From: Candidatus Scalindua sp.
Lineage (GTDB): Bacteria; Planctomycetota; Brocadiia; Brocadiales; Scalinduaceae
Direction of reading: 5' to 3'
Assembly (NCBI GenBank): GCA_030748215.1
Contig: JASMMK010000001.1
Location: 1-51,062, forward strand
DNA: 51,062 nucleotides
The notes beneath the pieces are model-generated. The model was not told where the DNA came from, made no database searches, and was given only the letters and a program-made list of their open reading frames with translations. Position numbers and translations under genes: made by a program. Positions 1 through 7,877 of the stretch are shown here, piece after piece (the first letter of the stretch is position 1; the number at the start of each line of letters is the position of its first letter).

Positions 1-61
1 CTACTTCTGCAACTCGAAGCTTATGGATTATTTCTTCAGACTTGTATCGCTTTTGTGACAT
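1..61 (-). CDS. IS3-family transposase OrfA, N-terminal 20 residues (cut by window edge)
   Basis: Read on the minus strand from an ATG at 61, the frame is open to the window edge and begins MSQKRYKSEEIIHKLRVAEV. This is the highly recognisable opening of IS3-family OrfA proteins (pattern M-S-x-K-R-x-x-x-E-x-I-I-x-K-L-R-x-A-E-V), the start of a helix-turn-helix that binds the element's own ends. Only 20 codons are present, so it cannot be said whether the transposase is intact. It is too short to be found by ORF length; the identification rests on the motif and on the IS terminal sequence just upstream. Confidence 0.75.
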   Translation of the reverse strand, partial: MSQKRYKSEEIIHKLRVAEV

Positions 62-112
62 GTTTTCCCCCTTTCTTAATCCAATTATATAGCTTTATAC
101 TAACTTTACAAC

Positions 113-138
113 TGGATCAGTTTTTGGGGAGCAGGTCA
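113..138 (-). repeat. Presumed terminal inverted repeat of the IS3 element
   Basis: On the minus strand this begins TGACCTGCTCCCCAAAAACT and leads towards the OrfA start about 50 bases further in. The TGA tip followed by a C-rich block and CAAAAACTG is typical of IS407-type IS3 ends. The partner repeat is outside the window, so the repeat itself is inferred by resemblance, not by pairing. Confidence 0.6.
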
Positions 139-223
139 GCTGGCAGTCAATATTATTGCCATATTACCGTAATTCATAATTTTAATGAAATAGTTATATA
201 TGAATCTTGTACTTCATTTTACC

Positions 224-252
224 TTGACAATATTTTCATGTAAAATTATAAT
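224..252 (+). promoter_or_regulatory. Consensus sigma-70 type promoter for the M50 protease/mnmA genes
   Basis: An exact TTGACA at 224-229 is followed after 17 bases by an exact TATAAT at 247-252. Transcription would start near 259, about 50 bases before the protease ATG. It lies about 85 bases outside the IS end, so it is not obviously supplied by the element. Confidence 0.75.
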
Positions 253-309
253 TGGCTTGAGTTTATCGCAAATACTAGTTGAACAAAACAATCAATTCTA
301 TGTCTGATC

Positions 310-1170
310 ATGGATGAAAAAGTCTCTTTCAGGAGTTCTGTAAAAGCAAGCAGGGGCGTTATAAGGAAATTCCTTTCTACGCCTTCTTTTTTTGCCATAC
401 CAAGGATTAATATCCTCCTTTTCATTGCAACATTTTGCACCACTTTTATAATGAATGGCCCCGGATATGCTATTTGTATAATGATAATTCTGTTTGCACA
501 TGAAATGGGTCATTTTATTATGTGTAGAAAATACCATGTTGAGGCTACATGGCCATATTTCCTTCCATTTCCCTCTTTTTTTGGTACCCTCGGTGCTGTT
601 ATCAAGATGAAGGGCCATATTCCAAGTAAACGTGCTCTGTTTGATATTGGAGTCGCAGGTCCGATAGGAGGCCTGATTTTTGCAATTCCAATCACTCTGA
701 TTGGATTGCATCTTTCAGAAGTCCATCCTATCCCAAAGGATGCAACCAGCTATTTAGGATTAGGAGAACCCATACTCTTTTCACTCTTCTCAAAAATGAT
801 GGTGGGTGAGGTGTCGGAAGGTTTTGATATCATCTTAAATCCAATTGCTTTTGCAGGATGGGCAGGACTTTTTGTTACTGCACTCAATCTGATGCCAATC
901 GGGCAACTTGACGGTGGCCATGTCATTTACGCACTGTTAGGAAAACACAGTACCATAGTATATAAAGTGGGTATAGGAATATTTGGGCTTTTTGCAATAT
1001 TTGTTTTCAAGGGCTGGATCCTTATTGCCGTGTTGCTGTTGTTGTTTGGATTCAAACATCCGCCACCGGCGGACTCATTTACACCACTAGATTTCAGACG
1101 CAAATGTATCGGAGTATTAATGTTGATTGTGTTCTTTCTCTGTTTTACTCCAATTCCTTTTAAGTTATGA
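310..1170 (+). CDS. Site-2 protease family (peptidase M50) membrane metalloprotease
   Basis: This is an intramembrane zinc protease of the M50 (site-2 protease) family, which cuts substrates within the membrane. The zinc motif HEMGH is at residues 64-68 inside a hydrophobic segment. The third-ligand motif is L-M-P-I-G-Q-L-D-G-G-H at 194-204, with Asp201. About six membrane segments are visible, and there is no PDZ domain, so it resembles the short EGY/bacterial S2P type rather than RseP. At 286 residues it is complete. A consensus promoter lies 58 bases upstream, and mnmA follows after 26 bases, probably on the same transcript. The substrate cannot be told from the sequence. Confidence 0.9.
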   Translation: MDEKVSFRSSVKASRGVIRKFLSTPSFFAIPRINILLFIATFCTTFIMNGPGYAICIMIILFAHEMGHFIMCRKYHVEATWPYFLPFPSFFGTLGAVIKMKGHIPSKRALFDIGVAGPIGGLIFAIPITLIGLHLSEVHPIPKDATSYLGLGEPILFSLFSKMMVGEVSEGFDIILNPIAFAGWAGLFVTALNLMPIGQLDGGHVIYALLGKHSTIVYKVGIGIFGLFAIFVFKGWILIAVLLLLFGFKHPPPADSFTPLDFRRKCIGVLMLIVFFLCFTPIPFKL

Positions 1171-1196
1171 GAAACCCATCTTTACGTTAAAGAATA

Positions 1197-2273
1197 ATGA
1201 AGAAAAGAGTAGTGATTGCAATGAGCGGTGGCGTTGACAGCAGCGTTGCCGCTCATTTTTTAATTGAACAGGGGTACGACGTAATAGGCCTGTTCATGCG
1301 TCTTGGAAATACAGCAGCCGCACCGCAACCCGATAGGAAGACAGCAACATGTTGCAGTGCTGAAGATGCCAAAGATGCCAGAAACGTGGCATCATTTCTC
1401 GGTATTCCCTTTTATGTTATTAACTTTGAAGATGAATTTAACGGTATTATCGAATACTTTTGTGATGAGTATTTGAAAGGGAGAACTCCCAACCCGTGTA
1501 TAATCTGTAATCAGGAACTCAAGTTTGGTAAATTGCTCAGGTTTGCAGATTACCTTAAGGCAGATTATGTAGCGACAGGTCACTTTGCAAGAATAGACAG
1601 ACTCAATGAACGATACGTTTTGAAAAAGGGGATTGACGATAATAAAGATCAGTCTTATGTTCTCTTCTCACTTGACCAGAATCAACTCTCCAGGGCCATG
1701 TTCCCGCTCGGAAATATGACTAAAGATGAGGTTCGCAAAGAGGCTTCTAAAGTAAACCTGAAAACAAAGGACAAGCCGGAAAGCCAGGAGATCTGCTTTG
1801 TTACCGGTAAGAGCTACAGTGACTTGATTGTTGAAAAAGTAGGGACGGAGATTGGTACCGGCCTGTTAAAAGACACAGACGATAACACTCTATGCACTCA
1901 TGATGGTATTCACAATTTTACCATCGGACAGAGAAAGGGATTGGGCATAGCATTTGGTGAACCAAGATATGTAGTTGATATTGATCCCACGAAGAATACC
2001 GTTACCGTTGGAGTTGCTGAAGAACTTATGAAGGATACGTTCACGGTAGATAAGGTAAACTGGATTTCTATTGAAAAACCGGAAAAGGAGCTATCTGCTT
2101 CAGTAAAGATCAGGTACAAGCATGACGGAGCTCCAGCCGTAATTTACCCGCTGGAGAACAATCGCGTCAGGGTTGAGTTAAAGCAGCCTCAACGAGCAAT
2201 AACACCGGGCCAGGCTGCCGTTTTTTATGACAACGATATCGTTATCGGAGGCGGATGGATTGAAAGAGACTGA
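1197..2273 (+). CDS. mnmA: tRNA-specific 2-thiouridylase MnmA
   Basis: MnmA transfers sulfur to uridine 34 of tRNA-Lys, -Glu and -Gln, using ATP to activate the base. The PP-loop SGGVDSS is at residues 10-16. The two catalytic cysteines are Cys101 (in TPNPC) and Cys200 (in QEICFV), matching the spacing of the E. coli enzyme. The ATGHFA (126-131) and DNKDQSYVL (149-157) segments are present, and a C-terminal beta domain follows. The length of 358 residues is normal. The gene starts 26 bases after the M50 protease. Confidence 0.97.
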   Translation: MKKRVVIAMSGGVDSSVAAHFLIEQGYDVIGLFMRLGNTAAAPQPDRKTATCCSAEDAKDARNVASFLGIPFYVINFEDEFNGIIEYFCDEYLKGRTPNPCIICNQELKFGKLLRFADYLKADYVATGHFARIDRLNERYVLKKGIDDNKDQSYVLFSLDQNQLSRAMFPLGNMTKDEVRKEASKVNLKTKDKPESQEICFVTGKSYSDLIVEKVGTEIGTGLLKDTDDNTLCTHDGIHNFTIGQRKGLGIAFGEPRYVVDIDPTKNTVTVGVAEELMKDTFTVDKVNWISIEKPEKELSASVKIRYKHDGAPAVIYPLENNRVRVELKQPQRAITPGQAAVFYDNDIVIGGGWIERD

Positions 2274-2364
2274 AGGATTGCTATTGCAATAGTTCAGAGT
2301 AATAAGTTTTGAATCAAGTAAGGATTGGATTTTGAAAACCCCGAACTGATGGCTCTTTATTCTG

Positions 2365-2397
2365 AACTTAAATAGAACAGGATGTTCTATTTAAGTT
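2365..2397 (+). repeat. Perfect 14-bp inverted repeat (hairpin) before the symporter start
   Basis: The arms AACTTAAATAGAAC (2365-2378) and GTTCTATTTAAGTT (2384-2397) pair perfectly across a 5-base loop. The hairpin ends three bases before the Shine-Dalgarno AGGAG at 2401-2405. No T-run follows, so it is not a standard terminator. It could be an operator, an mRNA leader hairpin controlling access to the ribosome site, or a 3' end for the mnmA transcript. Confidence 0.6.
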
Positions 2398-2411
2398 TAC
2401 AGGAGATTACC

Positions 2412-4184
2412 ATGTTTAATGTATTACCACTCATGAGCTGTTCAACACTGGACGAAGTAACAATATTCCTGGGGAAGATTGCGGGTTATATCTGGAGTAT
2501 GCCTCTGGTTATCCTGCTTGTCGGTTCCGGTGTATATTTCAGTATAAGACTTATTTTTCCGCAATTCAGAAGAATTGGTCATAGTATAGCAGTCGCCAGA
2601 GGTAAATATGATAACCCCGATGATCCTGGAGACATAACCCACTTTCAGGCGCTTTGTGCAGCCCTTTCCGCAACCGTCGGAGTCGGCAACATCGCCGGTG
2701 TAGCAATCGCCCTACATGCCGGCGGCCCGGGATCCATTTTCTGGATGTGGGTCGCCGCACTCTTCGGAATGGTTACCAAATACGCCGAATGTACTCTCTC
2801 GCATAAATACCGTGTCATCCATAGTGATGGCACTATAAGCGGCGGACCTATGTACTATATCGAGAAGGGATTGGGCGACAGGTTCAAATGGCTGGCCATA
2901 GCATTCGCCATTTGTGGTCTTATCGCAACATTTGGTGGCGGCAACATGGTCCAATCCAATTCAATGACCATCGCCTTTACCGATCAATTTGCCACACAGA
3001 AATTTCACAACTCTACTCCATTGTCTAAGATGAACAATGGAAAAGAGACCGGCAAGACAGAGAACACGGAGTTTATTATAAAAGCAAGTAATGGGAAAAC
3101 AATTGAGGTTAATACCTCCCGTGCCAGAACAGTAAGCGACCTGTTAAATGCTATAAATGATCATCCCGGGAACAGATCCCAAATCGTCATGGCAGAAATA
3201 GCTACAGATAGAAACAGCATTGAGTTTACAGATTTTACGGAAGGCAATAATGAGTTTACAATTGCATCTTCAGACAACGATAAACTGATAAATAATCTTG
3301 GGTTTATAAATGATGATGGCAGTATCAATAAGTTAAGTAATGGTAAAATTTCTACCGTTGTACCTGAAAAACCTTTATTGAGGGCAATTCTTGGAGTAGC
3401 AATCTCTGCAATCGTCGGCATGGTAATTATTGGTGGTATCAAGAGGATTGGAAAGGTTGCGAGCAGACTCGTACCTGTTATGTCCTCAATATATGTAGCG
3501 GGAGCGCTTTTTATTATCCTCTGGAACTACGGCAGTATAGCAGATTCATTTTACCTGATCTTCAAACATGCATTTACACCAACTGCAGCAACGGGAGGCT
3601 TTGCCGGAGCTACGGTATTGTACGCAATAACGTGGGGAGTCAGAAGGGCTGCATTCTCCAATGAAGCCGGGCTTGGAAGCGCTCCGATTGCACACGCTGC
3701 TGCAAAGACAAAAGAGCCTGTACGTGAAGGCCTTGTTGCAATGATGGGTCCACTAATTGACACCCTGGTTATATGTACCATGACTGCACTGGTAATCATC
3801 ATCACGGGAGAGTGGACCGGCAAAGCAGACTCATCGGTTTTAACAAAAAATGCATTCAACGCAGGAATACCATATTTTGGAGGTGTTATTGTTGCGATAG
3901 GCCTGATACTGTTTGCCATATCTACCGCCATAAGCTGGTCGTATTATGGAGATCGTTGTACAGAATATCTATTTGGCAGGAGAGCAATCATGCCTTACCG
4001 TTGTGTTTATGTGGTAGCTCTTTTTGTAGGCGCAATGGTACAGTTGGAATTTGTCTGGAACTTTTCTGATATCACACTGGGTTTAATGGCAATACCAAAC
4101 CTTATCGCTATTATTGCATTAAGCAGTGTAGTGATAAGTTTAACCAAAGACTATTTCTCACGAAAACATATTAGAACTAACTGA
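2412..4184 (+). CDS. Sodium:alanine symporter family (AGCS) transporter with a soluble insert
   Basis: This is a membrane carrier of the AGCS family, which couples Na+ (or H+) entry to uptake of alanine or glycine. Family segments are clear: G-G-P-G-S-I-F-W-M-W then T-K-Y-A-E in the first half, and R-R-A-A-F-S-N-E-A-G-L-G-S-A-P in the second. I start it at 2412 because AGGAG sits at 2401-2405; an in-frame ATG at 2382 lies inside the hairpin loop. This gives 590 residues, well above the usual 440-550. The excess is a polar block of about 125 residues (DNA 2994-3371) between membrane segments, which resembles a flagellin hook-IN type domain. The stop overlaps the next gene's ATG by one base. 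Substrate is inferred from family only. Confidence 0.9.
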   Translation: MFNVLPLMSCSTLDEVTIFLGKIAGYIWSMPLVILLVGSGVYFSIRLIFPQFRRIGHSIAVARGKYDNPDDPGDITHFQALCAALSATVGVGNIAGVAIALHAGGPGSIFWMWVAALFGMVTKYAECTLSHKYRVIHSDGTISGGPMYYIEKGLGDRFKWLAIAFAICGLIATFGGGNMVQSNSMTIAFTDQFATQKFHNSTPLSKMNNGKETGKTENTEFIIKASNGKTIEVNTSRARTVSDLLNAINDHPGNRSQIVMAEIATDRNSIEFTDFTEGNNEFTIASSDNDKLINNLGFINDDGSINKLSNGKISTVVPEKPLLRAILGVAISAIVGMVIIGGIKRIGKVASRLVPVMSSIYVAGALFIILWNYGSIADSFYLIFKHAFTPTAATGGFAGATVLYAITWGVRRAAFSNEAGLGSAPIAHAAAKTKEPVREGLVAMMGPLIDTLVICTMTALVIIITGEWTGKADSSVLTKNAFNAGIPYFGGVIVAIGLILFAISTAISWSYYGDRCTEYLFGRRAIMPYRCVYVVALFVGAMVQLEFVWNFSDITLGLMAIPNLIAIIALSSVVISLTKDYFSRKHIRTN

Positions 4185-5239
4185 TGAAAAACGAATACGA
4201 CGTTGTAATAGCCGGCTCGGGACCCTCAGGGGCAGCAGCTGCAAAGGGCCTGGTGAATGAAGGGCTGAGCGTCCTGGTGCTGGAAAAAAAGGGACTTCCC
4301 AGGTACAAGATATGCTCCGGCATTATCTTCAAAAAATCTCTGGATATTACCGAAAAATATTTTGGAGAGATCCCAAAGTCAGCATACGTTACTCCTGAAC
4401 TTTTAAAGGGAGTAAGGTTCTGGTCTGATAGCGATAACTACAAAGATTATCCTTTCACTAAGGACGGCCACGGAGTACCAAACATATGGCGCTCTGAGTA
4501 TGACTACTGGCTTGTCAAGAAATCCGGAGCAGAGATTAAAGATTGCCATCTCCTGACAGGCTTCAGTGAGAGTGGTGACTATGTCCTTCTGAAGGTTCAT
4601 GATAACTTAAATGATGAAGTGATAGATATTAAGTGTAAGTACCTGATAAGCGCGGAAGGCGGCAAGTCAGTAATCAGGGCAAAACTTGAACCCGAATTTG
4701 AAAAGGGTCTGAAATGGTTTACCGCGTACCAGAATTACTATGAGGGAAGTTCAAACCTGGATCCTGAATATTATCACGGTTTTCTGGAACCCCAATACGG
4801 TGAAGTTTACGCGTGGTTCAGTGTTAAGGATGGCTTGCAAGTCTTTGGTACCGCGGCGGCAAAAGGAAAGAAGATAAAACCATATCTCCTGAAATACACT
4901 GAGTTGCTGGAGAACAAGTTTAATCTTAAGCGCGGAAAGATGGTCAGAAAATCAGGATGTATTGGAAACAATATGTGCCCTGAAGGAAAGTTCTACCTTG
5001 GCAAAGACAACGTTCTCCTGGTAGGTGAAGCGGCGGGATTTCTGAACGCTTTTGGCGAGGGAATTTCATGCGCATTGACCTCAGGCCTGTTTGCTGCTGA
5101 AGCAATAAGCAAGGATATTAAATCAAGCGGTAACGCTCTTGAGCTATATACGGATTTAACAAAAAAAGAGCGGAGACAGACAACAGTATCATGGCGACTG
5201 GGCGCAAAGCTGGCTGGCAGAGACTTAATGCCGATATAA
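4184..5239 (+). CDS. FAD-dependent oxidoreductase, geranylgeranyl reductase-like
   Basis: This is a flavoprotein of the geranylgeranyl reductase / FixC-like group. The FAD-binding G-S-G-P-S-G lies at residues 11-16 of an N-terminal Rossmann fold, with an acidic E-K-K end to the second strand. The second flavin motif G-E-A-A-G-F-x-N-A-F-G-E-G-I is near residue 285. At 351 residues it is full length. Family members reduce isoprenoid side chains of quinones, lipids or chlorins, but also halogenate or hydroxylate, so the substrate is unknown. Its ATG overlaps the symporter stop (TGATG), which implies coupled translation, and the DUF456 gene follows after 15 bases. Confidence 0.8.
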   Translation: MKNEYDVVIAGSGPSGAAAAKGLVNEGLSVLVLEKKGLPRYKICSGIIFKKSLDITEKYFGEIPKSAYVTPELLKGVRFWSDSDNYKDYPFTKDGHGVPNIWRSEYDYWLVKKSGAEIKDCHLLTGFSESGDYVLLKVHDNLNDEVIDIKCKYLISAEGGKSVIRAKLEPEFEKGLKWFTAYQNYYEGSSNLDPEYYHGFLEPQYGEVYAWFSVKDGLQVFGTAAAKGKKIKPYLLKYTELLENKFNLKRGKMVRKSGCIGNNMCPEGKFYLGKDNVLLVGEAAGFLNAFGEGISCALTSGLFAAEAISKDIKSSGNALELYTDLTKKERRQTTVSWRLGAKLAGRDLMPI

Positions 5240-5254
5240 GGCTCGGGAAGAAGA

Positions 5255-5743
5255 ATGGACGCATACCACATAACTATTTTAATCATTTCGTTACTGGTCA
5301 TGCTTGGAGGGCTTGCCGGAATTATATTCCCTATTATTCCAAGTACCCCCTTGATATGGGCAGGTGTTTTTATATACGCAGCTTGCGATGGATTTGAAAC
5401 CATTGGATGGTCTCTTCTCCTGATCCTGGCCATCTTAACTATCGTCTCTCTTGTCCTTGATTACCTTGGCGGTGTTATTGGGGCAAAAAAATATGGAGCA
5501 ACAAGATGGGGCTTGATTGGATCTGTAATAGGTGGTATAGCCGGTTTTTTTATGGGTGGAATTGTCGGGCTGGTTTTCGGCCCTTTTTTTGGTGCAGTAT
5601 CATTTGAACTGCTTTTTGGTAAGGATTTAAAAGGTGCGTTTAAATCAGGCGTAGGCACACTAGTCGGTTTTCTCGGTGGTGTAATAATAAAGCTGGTTAT
5701 AAGTGTTGTCATAATCGGCATATTTATCACAAAAATATTCTAG
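5255..5743 (+). CDS. DUF456 family small membrane protein
   Basis: This 162-residue, very hydrophobic protein has four or so membrane segments. Glycine-rich runs recur (P-S-T-P-L-I-W-A-G near the start, then G-G-V-I-G-A-K-K-Y-G, then G-G-I-A-G-F-F-M-G-G). This layout is that of the DUF456 family, whose function is unknown. A GGAAG ribosome site precedes the ATG, and the gene lies 15 bases after the flavoprotein, at the end of the same transcript. Confidence 0.8.
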   Translation: MDAYHITILIISLLVMLGGLAGIIFPIIPSTPLIWAGVFIYAACDGFETIGWSLLLILAILTIVSLVLDYLGGVIGAKKYGATRWGLIGSVIGGIAGFFMGGIVGLVFGPFFGAVSFELLFGKDLKGAFKSGVGTLVGFLGGVIIKLVISVVIIGIFITKIF

Positions 5744-5864
5744 CAAAAATGATGGTTTCGCTTCGCTTAACCGATCCTACACTCTATTTCTTTAGTTTTG
5801 CTTTGAGTTCTTGTGTTTATCCTCGGCGCCTTTTGTCAGGGGAGCTTCGTGTGAGGGACAAATT

Positions 5865-6557
5865 ATGATCTTGCATAGAGAACTGGATATAGGAGAGCTT
5901 TCTCTCTGTCCTTATCTGCCGGACAGAAAAAAGCAGATCAGATATTTTCTTGCAAGTGAGCTGAACGAATCCGACATTTCATTTCTGCTTGCAAAAGGGT
6001 GGAGAAAATTTGGAGTATATTTTTTCCAACCCTCCTGTCCCGATTGTAGCGAATGTATTCCCGTTCGGGTTTTATGTGACGAATTTAAACCGTCTAAAAG
6101 CCAGAGGCGTAATCTGAAAAAGAACAGTAATATCGATGTGGTTTTCGGCCCGCTTAAATTCAGCGGAAGGGCCTTTGAGATTTACCAGGACCATTCAAAG
6201 CAGCGTTTCTCACAGGAATGCGATCTGGATGAATTCATCTCCGGCTTCTTCTCACCCTCCACCCCAAGCCTTCAGTCAGAATACTATATTGATGGTGAGT
6301 TGATTGGCCTGGGCTTCCTGGACAGAGGTGAAGACTGCCTGAGCAGTGTCTACTTTATCTATGACACAAAATTTTCACATCTGGGGCTGGGGACCTTCAG
6401 CATTTTGAAGGAGATAGAGCATACACGATCCCTTGGACTGAAATACTATTGCCTTGGTTATTATGTTAAAGAGTGCCAGAAGATGTCATATAAAAATAAT
6501 TTCAGACCAAGGGAACACTATAACTGGTTAGAGGACAAATGGGAAGCCACATGTTGA
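5865..6557 (+). CDS. Arginyl/leucyl-tRNA-protein transferase family (Bpt/Ate type)
   Basis: The protein resembles the bacterial aminoacyl-tRNA-protein transferases, which add Leu (Bpt) or Arg (Ate1) to N-terminal acidic residues and so feed proteins into N-degron proteolysis. The cysteine cluster C-P-D-C-S-E-C-I-P-V-R-V, the K-P-S-K-S-Q-R-R-N segment and the C-terminal G-Y-Y-V-K-E-C-Q-K-M-S-Y-K motif are all family hallmarks. I start it at ATG 5865, which has GAGGGA upstream, rather than at 5811; this gives 230 residues, close to normal. Whether Leu or Arg is transferred cannot be decided here. It ends 4 bases from the convergent nickel permease gene. Confidence 0.85.
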   Translation: MILHRELDIGELSLCPYLPDRKKQIRYFLASELNESDISFLLAKGWRKFGVYFFQPSCPDCSECIPVRVLCDEFKPSKSQRRNLKKNSNIDVVFGPLKFSGRAFEIYQDHSKQRFSQECDLDEFISGFFSPSTPSLQSEYYIDGELIGLGFLDRGEDCLSSVYFIYDTKFSHLGLGTFSILKEIEHTRSLGLKYYCLGYYVKECQKMSYKNNFRPREHYNWLEDKWEATC

Positions 6558-6561
6558 CAGA

Positions 6562-7278
6562 TCACAGCCCAAGAAATCTAATGGTTATTCCGCAGAGGCA
6601 GATGGTAGCACCTGCCAGGGCGTGAGTGTACCGTTCCAGTCGTCCCATAGGCAGAAGATTTGCTCCCAGAGACAAAAGTACGACAATGCTCAGCATTGTT
6701 GCAATCGTCACTACACCAAAGACACTCGTTACCAACACCAGACCAAGAGTACTGCTCTTTGCCGCAGGATATATCAGTAACGGGATCAAAGGCTCGCAAG
6801 GCCCGAATACAAAGATGGTAAAGAGTATCCAGGGAGTAAGGCTCTTTGCCTTTTCCCCCTTATGGACATGTAATTGCGCTTCATTATGTTTGTGTTTATG
6901 TTTGTGGATCGGCATGCTCGTATCACCATGTGCATGCCAATGTTTGTGAGGCCGGTTCTTTCGCGCAGTGAATACTCCCCAGACGAAATACCCAAGTCCG
7001 AAAGCGATAAGCAACCAAGCCGCAAATCCTCCTCGGAACGATTCGATTGCCCCTAACTTATTTAAAGAGATCCCAAGAGCTATTCCTATAATACCTAAAA
7101 CAACGGAACTTGACACATGCCCAATACCACATAAAACGGTTATAAACGATGTCCTTGCCAGCGACCATTTCCTTGCCCGTGCCATTACAATAAATGGCAG
7201 ATAGTGGTCAGGGCCAAGCATTGTATGAAACAGGCCTATGGATGCAGCCGTAATGGTAATAATAATAATTTCGTGCAA
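6562..7278 (-). CDS. NicO/UreH-like nickel (or cobalt) permease with His-rich loop
   Basis: This is a six-to-seven-segment membrane protein of the UreH/NicO transporter group. The metal-site motif G-L-F-H-T-M-L-G-P-D-H is at residues 15-25 in the first helix. A strongly histidine-rich loop spans about 110-140 (repeated H-K-H-K-H). A second conserved segment, F-G-P-C-E-P-L-I-P-L, follows. The start is a TTG with AAGGA about 10 bases upstream. It lies 60 bases downstream of nikR on the same strand, so nickel is the likely substrate and the pair probably forms one NikR-controlled transcript. Uptake rather than efflux is inferred from the regulator, not proven. Confidence 0.82.
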   Translation of the reverse strand: MHEIIIITITAASIGLFHTMLGPDHYLPFIVMARARKWSLARTSFITVLCGIGHVSSSVVLGIIGIALGISLNKLGAIESFRGGFAAWLLIAFGLGYFVWGVFTARKNRPHKHWHAHGDTSMPIHKHKHKHNEAQLHVHKGEKAKSLTPWILFTIFVFGPCEPLIPLLIYPAAKSSTLGLVLVTSVFGVVTIATMLSIVVLLSLGANLLPMGRLERYTHALAGATICLCGITIRFLGL

Positions 7279-7338
7279 TTTTTATAATCCTTTCAGTAGC
7301 ATAAATATAAAATCGGTAGCACCTAGAAACAAAAAAAT

Positions 7339-7758
7339 CTATCTAAAATCTTTACCCAAAGTAGCCGTCGTCAGCTTTCCATGTATTACACCTTTTGTGC
7401 CGATAAGCCTGTCAGCAATTATCTTTATTTCCCTCGCCTTGCCTTTCACTACCAGAACCTCCAGGCAGTTATGAGAATCAAGGTGCACATGCATAGTGGA
7501 AATCATAGATGCGTGGTATTTATGCTGAATGTTTGTCAAGGTGTCTGTCAATTCACGCTTATGATGATTGTATATGATCGTAACGGTTCCAACGGTTTCC
7601 CCTGTACCAACCTTCCACTCCTCATCCACCAGATTGTTTCTAATCAGATCTCTGATAGCCTCTGACCTGTTTGCATAACCTTTCTGGTTTATATACTTGT
7701 CAAATTGTTTGAGAAGCCGGGAGTCCATTGAAACCCCAAACCTGACTACATCATCCAT
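7339..7758 (-). CDS. nikR: Nickel-responsive regulator NikR
   Basis: NikR is a ribbon-helix-helix repressor with a C-terminal ACT-like nickel domain. It binds DNA as a tetramer when nickel is plentiful. The RHH domain (residues 1-45) opens V-R-F-G-V-S-M-D. The high-affinity nickel ligands are recognisable as His79, His90, His92 and Cys98, with exactly the spacing of E. coli His76/87/89 and Cys95. The length of 139 residues is normal. It is the first gene of a two-gene unit with the permease downstream, and a dyad operator overlaps its own promoter. Confidence 0.95.
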   Translation of the reverse strand: MDDVVRFGVSMDSRLLKQFDKYINQKGYANRSEAIRDLIRNNLVDEEWKVGTGETVGTVTIIYNHHKRELTDTLTNIQHKYHASMISTMHVHLDSHNCLEVLVVKGKAREIKIIADRLIGTKGVIHGKLTTATLGKDFR

Positions 7759-7776
7759 AGTTCAACCCTTCCTATC

Positions 7777-7803
7777 GTGTTACAATTTTATATTTTGTAC
7801 CAC
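7777..7803. promoter_or_regulatory. Candidate NikR operator (dyad)
   Basis: The half-sites GTGTTACAA (7777-7785) and TTGTACCAC (7795-7803) form an inverted repeat with one mismatch and a 9-base spacer, 27 bases in all. Size and layout match known NikR operators, which are about 28 bases long, and some lineages use GTGTTAC-type half-sites. It lies 19-45 bases upstream of the nikR start and covers the predicted -10 box. Confidence 0.7.
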
Positions 7804-7822
7804 CCATAAACACAAAAGTCAA
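7794..7822 (-). promoter_or_regulatory. Predicted promoter of nikR-permease
   Basis: On the minus strand TTGACT (7817-7822) is followed after 17 bases by TACAAA (7794-7799). The -10 box falls inside one half of the NikR dyad, so bound NikR would block polymerase. Confidence 0.5.
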
Positions 7823-7848
7823 CCTATATTTACCCTATTATGTCCCTC

Positions 7849-7877
7849 TTGACGAAATACTCTATTTCCTGTAGTAT
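7849..7877 (+). promoter_or_regulatory. Predicted promoter of yajQ
   Basis: TTGACG (7849-7854) and TAGTAT (7872-7877) are separated by 17 bases. The leader to the yajQ ATG would be about 90 bases and contains a 7-bp perfect hairpin (GCTTATC/GATAAGC, 7899-7915, three-base loop). Confidence 0.5.

Larger units (their letters stand above)
1..138 (-). mobile_element. IS3-family insertion sequence, one end only
   Basis: The first 138 bases look like the left end of an IS3-family element read on the minus strand. They hold the beginning of an OrfA-type transposase and, beyond it, a terminal sequence starting TGACCTGCTCCCC, as in IS3 members of the IS407 type. The tip of the element is placed at position 138 because the repeat-like sequence stops there. 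The other end lies outside the window, so neither the target duplication nor the subgroup can be confirmed. The flanking sequence from 139 carries a separate consensus promoter and reads as host DNA. Confidence 0.72.

Noticed and set aside
55-243. 62-codon open frame on the plus strand
   Set aside because: It covers the IS terminal repeat and the promoter at 224-252, and its protein has no recognisable content.
298-711. 137-codon minus-strand frame inside the M50 gene
   Set aside because: It is a shadow of the protease; the plus frame has the zinc motifs.
1180-1196. TCTTTA/TAAAGA hairpin before mnmA
   Set aside because: Six A/T pairs only, expected by chance in AT-rich DNA.
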